Below are positions 63,727 through 64,000 of a stretch of 64,000 nucleotides of DNA, one piece after another; position 1 is the stretch's first letter, and each line of letters begins with the position of its first letter. The position numbers were made by a program, and so were the translations under genes. The notes under the pieces are model-generated. The model did no database searches and had not been told where the DNA came from. It worked only from the letters and a program-made list of their open reading frames with translations. This stretch comes from Clostridia bacterium (lineage in GTDB: Bacteria > Bacillota > Clostridia > Monoglobales > Firm-18): NCBI GenBank assembly GCA_017397315.1, contig JAFQJA010000019.1, positions 34,208 to 98,207 of the forward strand, in the 5' to 3' direction.

Positions 63727-63758
63727 CACCTCATTTAACAGTATTTGTTAAATAGGTG
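63727..63758. promoter_or_regulatory. Inverted repeat upstream of the DUF2508 gene
   Basis: CACCT-c-ATTTAACA (63727-63740) and TGTTAAAT-AGGTG (63746-63758) with a 5-nt loop. It includes the gene's Shine-Dalgarno, so as RNA it could fold back and hide it, or as DNA act as an operator. Confidence 0.55.
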
Positions 63759-63870
63759 TTTTATATGCAAAAGAGTTGTGGCAAAACAAAACACAGTATA
63801 TAAGTGAATATTAACATTAATATTTTGCAATGGAAACGCCTTGTTTTCAACATTTATTTCACATAAACTC

Positions 63871-63899
63871 TTGACAAATTAGTATTGTAGATGTATAAT
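63871..63899 (+). promoter_or_regulatory. Promoter of tRNA-Lys
   Basis: Perfect -35 TTGACA (63871-63876), 17-nt spacer, perfect -10 TATAAT (63894-63899), as is usual for stable RNA genes. Confidence 0.92.
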
Positions 63900-63923
63900 A
63901 CCTTTTGTTGACATTTTAGATAT

Positions 63924-63999
63924 GCGCCATTAGCTCAGTTGGTAGAGCAATTGACTCTTAATCAATGGGTCCTGGGTTCGAGTCCCCGATGGCGCACCA
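63924..63999 (+). tRNA. tRNA-Lys (anticodon CTT)
   Basis: 76 nt with encoded CCA. Acceptor stem GCGCCAT (63924-63930) pairs with ATGGCGC (63989-63995). The D-arm has AGCTCAGTTGGTAGAGC. The anticodon stem ATTGA/TCAAT encloses loop CTCTTAA, anticodon CTT. The T-arm has GGTTCGAGTCC. It reads AAG. The window ends one base later, so further tRNAs may follow. Confidence 0.97.
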
Positions 64000-64000
64000 A

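Overview
The window is chromosomal DNA from an AT-rich, low-GC Gram-positive, endospore-forming member of the Clostridia (Bacillota). The support is PolC-type replicase, RNase M5, HrcA with a CIRCE operator, GdpP, a DnaD/DnaI-type helicase loader pair, ClpE, and the sporulation genes spoVAD, spoVAE, spoIIM and dacF. Shine-Dalgarno sites are strong, TTG and GTG starts are common, and many promoters are near-consensus with 17-nt spacers. I see no rRNA, CRISPR array, prophage or insertion sequence. The only tRNA is a tRNA-Lys(CTT) at the right edge.

Layout. 1-8.9 kb (+): end of rseP, ispG, polC, rnmV, a SpoVB/YtgP flippase and ruvB. aroA (-) and lepA (+) then diverge from back-to-back promoters. 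10.3-18.8 kb is the classic lepA-hemW-hrcA-grpE-dnaK-dnaJ-prmA heat-shock cluster under CIRCE, but dnaK carries an in-frame TAA at codon 20. 19-23 kb (-) is a GH3-GH94-HPr-like sugar operon. 24.3-33.5 kb (+) is mtaB and then yybS-gdpP-rplI-dnaB-tilS-hpt-ftsH. 33.8-36.5 kb (-) is a TrpXYZ-like ABC importer behind a leader with an intrinsic terminator. An unknown beta-rich protein, a Nudix hydrolase and spoVAD-spoVAE follow.

39.7-44.1 kb holds a tiny gene divergent from spoVAD, clpE, and the DnaD/DnaI-like pair. 44.4-46.9 kb has three loosely spaced membrane-protein genes (YitT, EamA, YgjV). 47-53.2 kb (+) is rplS-lepB-rbgA-rnhB-yraN, a dipeptidase, aspC, proC and yhbY. spoIIM, xerD and dacF follow. 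A minus-strand YgjV/PopT(DUF368) pair, an iron alcohol dehydrogenase and ruvC-ruvA (far from ruvB) come next. argG-argH, a cyclophilin, a YaaL/DUF2508 gene and the tRNA close the window.

Most of the window is housekeeping. The observations most worth following are: (i) the nonsense codon in dnaK; (ii) a two-copy, roughly 250-nt structured intergenic repeat abutting the 3' ends of prmA and ftsH, with helices kept by different base pairs; (iii) the TrpXYZ leader, which has a consensus promoter, a terminator and an aromatic-rich leader ORF running through the terminator; (iv) an HPr-like protein without the phosphorylatable histidine in a glycosidase/phosphorylase operon; and (v) a perfectly placed inverted repeat between spoVAD and a divergent 48-residue protein gene.
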